Positions 61,801-64,000 of a stretch of 64,000 nt of DNA are shown piece after piece (the stretch's first letter is position 1; every line of letters begins with the position of its first letter). This stretch comes from Planctomycetota bacterium (GTDB lineage Bacteria; Planctomycetota; UBA1135; GCA-002686595). Under the pieces are notes generated by a model. That model saw nothing but the letters and a program-made list of their open reading frames with translations, was not told where the DNA came from and ran no database searches. The translations under genes and the position numbers were made by a program. The stretch spans positions 124,001 through 188,000 of the forward strand of contig JAEUHY010000053.1 of NCBI GenBank assembly GCA_016795325.1. The letters run 5' to 3'.

Positions 61801-62371
61801 CGCGATCGGTGGGAACATCCTGCCGCTGATCGAGTCGCCGGCCGGGCAAACGCTCGTGATCAGCGGCGCCGGCCTTGTGGGCGACGCCCGTGTGCTCCGC
61901 ACCACACCGGCTCTGTTGCGTGGTCACAGCGTCCTGTTGACCGCCGGTGCGCTGCAACGCCGCTTCGAAATCGTCGCGGCGAGCTTCAACCCGGCCAACC
62001 AGCGCTTCTCGATCTCGGTCGACGTCACCGCCGGCACGATGCTCGCGTTCGTTCAGGCGCAGGTCGGCCCCGTGGCGGTTGCGGTCGAGCCCACGTTCTT
62101 CCGCGTCGCCAGCAGCGGCGTCGCCGACAGCCTCCCGGCGCCGGCGGACGTGCGCATCCGATTCCAGACGGCCCCGGTCGATCCCATCACGGGCTTGCCC
62201 AACGTCGCGCTTGCCAGCCCGCTGACCGCTGACGTCGCCACGCTCAACGGCACGACACCGCGCTTCGTGCGCTTCGAAGTGTCCTTCGACATCGGCCCGA
62301 TCACCTCGGGCGTGAGCTCGCCGCCGATCCCGGCGCTGCAGTTCCTGCGTCTGCCGTTCCTCTACCGCTGA
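58853..62371 (+). CDS. Giant Gly-rich lipoprotein with Ig-like domains
   Basis: A 1172-residue predicted lipoprotein with a signal peptide and the lipid-accepting Cys25 in AAAVASCGSGSG. ATG at 58853 places the lipobox correctly; the frame is open further upstream. Residues 30-170 form an Ig-like (Big_5) domain (RPIRVQFSEPVDPLSVNLNT). A second set follows near 240-350 (SRVEFVLNFDQPVTPSATNI). Residues about 525-870 are dominated by Gly clusters (GAGGGGGGDSAQ, GAGGGGGGGSVHVLALGSI) interleaved with beta-strand-like IRFGPNGRIQARGG repeats. A C-terminal beta-rich region ends FLRLPFLYR. Probably an extracellular beta-structure; no enzyme motif. Confidence 0.78.
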   Translation: MLRGLRSSSVGASAPFLLAAAVASCGSGSGAGPFQVTSVNVANDQVWKINRPIRVQFSEPVDPLSVNLNTFNVRRLGGGPAAGEFYFEDGNRTLVFQPFCPTRDDLSDAGLLGGPNPATNGTAYAYEINIVGADINSTLPLRSSNGDGLTISQTRRFTTPSSLEALDLYLDPQLGPPTPIILGETLSSRVQSIIDRDPSLTQELIYSYVQVGGANGTRHFFRRLGNGAIELEPAVELPLNKLSDESSRVEFVLNFDQPVTPSATNINSARLRLEYANPTSLTTPWVALPTDLTIERNCTQIGARIRLAPVGGLPSGATLRAVVTPEFTDLVGENNPQALNDFALATTIAFPTSAPTLVADQVLETFATTDNEDDLASFNEPLAQWENGELRARWAFTGTGGVPGGFDWYIAPGETVIFNTTNSTINGFSIPLQSQGGGINFDPTQLVGDATNPAIFNPPSAGTLTVIGGVVDVRNVFIEQGASLIVEGPNPLVIQASGDVFIRGQILASGSNSLGVNTFNTTNVPEPGAPGQAGGGRGGTGSPLTTASSARGGSGQGAFGALDAGGRGGEAGWSASVLVERRRGAGGGGGRLAADVAAVVVGAGPFEQRRIGFDAEPGFSQGPTANDVADNGAIGGPGGPSGGAAGVGPFSDADTDNDFFGSRFTVGANTVKIGELTRPWAGAGGGGGGDSAQITTGSFPAPWVPTGDEKGAGGGGGGGSVHVLALGSIRFGPNGRIQARGGIGGGGENTSLLDRVGGGSGGGSGGHVVLQTAAQIDFRSKSVVSLADTATSGSLDTPQNNWAINVLGGQGGAGAGDLGGGFFQSPTGQRETLPNNDACPPGYPAVGANSCRGAIQGAGGDGGPGLIQLHTPGGRVGTALNDDVRVSGATTLAGLCAPAPICPLGANGPGGQACFMVPTFGRTSRARSDWIALGNSGFNPATGLFRTAEFSFGGVDTVSGAVQATGGVVDPVTPLAGMSFASVAIGGNILPLIESPAGQTLVISGAGLVGDARVLRTTPALLRGHSVLLTAGALQRRFEIVAASFNPANQRFSISVDVTAGTMLAFVQAQVGPVAVAVEPTFFRVASSGVADSLPAPADVRIRFQTAPVDPITGLPNVALASPLTADVATLNGTTPRFVRFEVSFDIGPITSGVSSPPIPALQFLRLPFLYR

Positions 62372-62448
62372 GTTCTGCGCCCCCGTCGCAGCTCGTTTGC
62401 CTCGGCCGCCCACGGCGGACCCACCAAAGCCAAGCCCAGCTCCAGCAC

Positions 62449-64000
62449 ATGCAGTTTCACCAAACCCTCGGTCTCCGTTTCGGCGCGCTCGTGATCGGCC
62501 TCGGCGCCAGCTTGGGCGTCTCGTCGTGCAACGACACCTCCCTGGTCCAGGGATCGCAGTTGCCGGTGAACTCGGTCCAGGACCTGCCTGGCGCCGCGGG
62601 CCGCAAGTTCATCGTCGACCCCAGCAGCAACGGACAGGCGACCACTCTGCGCCTGCTGCGCACCGAATGGGGGCGCTTGGTCGACGTGTACGTGTTCGAA
62701 GGCGATCCCGCGATCACCCCGCGCACGTTGTGGTTCAGCGACTTCCTGATCGATCCGAACATCCAGTCGGACTCGGACTACCTCCTGGAGCGCCTGCCGG
62801 CCTCCGGCCGCGAGACGTTGACGATTCGCCACGGGCGTACGACGGGCGCCGAACTGGCCAACTTCCAGCGCTCGCTCGACGCGCTCGACGACGGCCTGCA
62901 GTTCTTCGTGGTGAAGAGCTTGAACCCGAACGAGCTGCCGCCCTTCACCGCGGTCGCCCGCAACGCCGCCGTGCGTTTGGTGTTCGACGACCTGCTCGAC
63001 CCGGCCACGATCACTCCCGCGACGGTTGGTCTGCGCACGGGTTATCCGCCGACGCTCGCGCAGGGCGCGCGCGTGTTCGCCGATGGCAACTACGGCGATC
63101 TGCGCGGCGGCGTGTTCCGCTCGACGCGCGTGGTGCTCGACCTGACCATCTCGCAGGAAGAGGCCCCGGGCTTGGGCCTTTCGGTGAACTCGCTCGGCTT
63201 GCCGGATGCGGTCACCACCAGCCAGGGCAATGCGACGCTGCGCATTCCGACCCGGGTGTTCCCGGGCGTCGTGGCCCAGACCCTCACCAATCTGAACGGC
63301 ACGCGGCTGGGCTTCACCGGCAACGGCGCAACCGACAACACTTCGCCTGGCCTCGACGTGGTGCGCGTGTTCCGCTCTGGCGGACGCACGTCGGTGACCG
63401 GTGACCCCAACAACGGGTTCCTCAGCGACAGCATCCAGCCCCGCGTCGTCAGCCAGCTGAACGTGAGCCTCCAGAACGTGCTCACGATCGCGGCCAATCG
63501 CTACATCGCGGACGTGGTGTTCCCCAGCGCGGCGTGTGCGCTGACCCCGCGCGTAGGCGACATCGTGGCGCTGCCCACGGGCGTGTTCCTGCAGGTGACC
63601 CAGGACGGCTCGTCCGCCTCGGGCAACACCGCGACCAACGTCAACCTGCAACTCGTCGACACCGTCGGCGGAACCGCGGTGCCGGAAGGCTCGACGGCGC
63701 AGTATCGCCAGCCGTGGACCGGGGGCGGCATCGGCCAGACCTCGCCGCCGGAGTGTTGGGTTCTCGTTCAGCCCACGCCGGCCAGCCCGCCGTTCACGGG
63801 CATCGCGACGAACTCCACCTTCACGGTGCAGTTCACCGAGCCGGTCAACCCCGCGACCATGAGCGGCTTCGACAACTTCCAGCTGCTCTACCCGAACTCG
63901 CCCGACGGCGAGATCCAGAGCCGCGTCGCCGGCGCCGTGTCTTTCTCGTCCGACCTGACGCGCTTCACCTTCCAGCCGCGGATTCCGCTGCGCCACGTCG
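62449..64000 (+). CDS. Third large lipoprotein, 3' end outside window
   Basis: The frame opens at ATG 62449 and has no stop before the window edge (517 complete codons). The signal peptide ends in GVSSC with the lipidated Cys27. The N-terminal module is clearly homologous to the first lipoprotein: LRTEWGRLVDVYVFEGDPA, ELPPFTAVARNAAVRLVFDD and TGYPPTLAQGARVFADGNYG match its counterparts. An Ig-like segment follows (NSTFTVQFTEPVNPATMSGF, then FTFQPRIPLRHV). It is a paralogue produced by duplication around the Gly-rich gene. Function unknown. Confidence 0.85.
   Translation, partial: MQFHQTLGLRFGALVIGLGASLGVSSCNDTSLVQGSQLPVNSVQDLPGAAGRKFIVDPSSNGQATTLRLLRTEWGRLVDVYVFEGDPAITPRTLWFSDFLIDPNIQSDSDYLLERLPASGRETLTIRHGRTTGAELANFQRSLDALDDGLQFFVVKSLNPNELPPFTAVARNAAVRLVFDDLLDPATITPATVGLRTGYPPTLAQGARVFADGNYGDLRGGVFRSTRVVLDLTISQEEAPGLGLSVNSLGLPDAVTTSQGNATLRIPTRVFPGVVAQTLTNLNGTRLGFTGNGATDNTSPGLDVVRVFRSGGRTSVTGDPNNGFLSDSIQPRVVSQLNVSLQNVLTIAANRYIADVVFPSAACALTPRVGDIVALPTGVFLQVTQDGSSASGNTATNVNLQLVDTVGGTAVPEGSTAQYRQPWTGGGIGQTSPPECWVLVQPTPASPPFTGIATNSTFTVQFTEPVNPATMSGFDNFQLLYPNSPDGEIQSRVAGAVSFSSDLTRFTFQPRIPLRHV

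Overview
The window is a gene-dense, very GC-rich bacterial chromosome segment. An outer-membrane secretin, lipoproteins with classical lipoboxes and a complete T4P/T2S-type core indicate a Gram-negative (diderm) cell. A Tsr3-type rRNA modification protein, a divergent second-type EF-G, large Gly-rich and Ig-like lipoproteins, weak Shine-Dalgarno use and unusual gene fusions fit a member of the Planctomycetota or a close neighbour. That placement is inference, because no 16S gene is present. Nothing looks like a prophage, plasmid, transposon or CRISPR array.

Region 1 (1-3057) is the end of a str-type operon: rpsG (5' end off the window), two strong hairpins, a tsr3-like gene and an EF-G paralogue; tuf is not here. 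Region 2 (3110-19476) is one S10-spc-alpha ribosomal supercluster of 29 genes from rpsJ to rplQ, including secY, adk, infA and rpoA. It has a good promoter before rpsJ and a 12-bp terminator after rplQ; rpmD (L30) is missing and many spacers are C-rich and G-poor.

Region 3 (19527-27357) lies on the minus strand: an N-acylornithine carbamoyltransferase, DNA polymerase III alpha (dnaE), a free-standing RapZ C-terminal domain, and a 912-residue fusion carrying glycosyltransferase-like and methyltransferase-like domains in alternation. Region 4 (27443-29875) is RNA-rich: tRNA-Arg(ACG) directly followed by tadA (the enzyme that edits that tRNA), tRNA-Ser(CGA), a palindrome-and-repeat block, tRNA-Ser(GGA), the SRP RNA gene, and a stretch of decayed repeats.

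Region 5 (29876-36616) holds dnaX-ybaB-recR and then rpoN-truA-hpf-ptsN-npr, the sigma-54/nitrogen-PTS neighbourhood. Region 6 (36825-41905) is a pilM-pilN-pilO/P-pilQ operon; a PilT/PilU-like ATPase and a GspC-like PDZ protein at 48.6-51.3 kb probably serve the same machine. Region 7 (42454-48517) carries an RNase E/G with a long disordered N-terminus and a His-rich insert in its S1 domain, rplU, rpmA (with a tandem repeat copied from its own 3' end) and obg. Region 8 (51504-54914) holds coaX, a shortened MnmE-like GTPase, and a pyrB fused to a PyrI-type zinc domain. Region 9 (55543-64000) is a tandem run of three very large secreted lipoproteins, the last cut by the window edge.

The most unusual items are the glycosyltransferase/methyltransferase fusion overlapping the lone RapZ C-domain, the RNase E/G architecture, the bacterial Tsr3 homologue beside an EF-G2-like factor, the PyrB-PyrI fusion, and the repeat block between the two serine tRNA genes.
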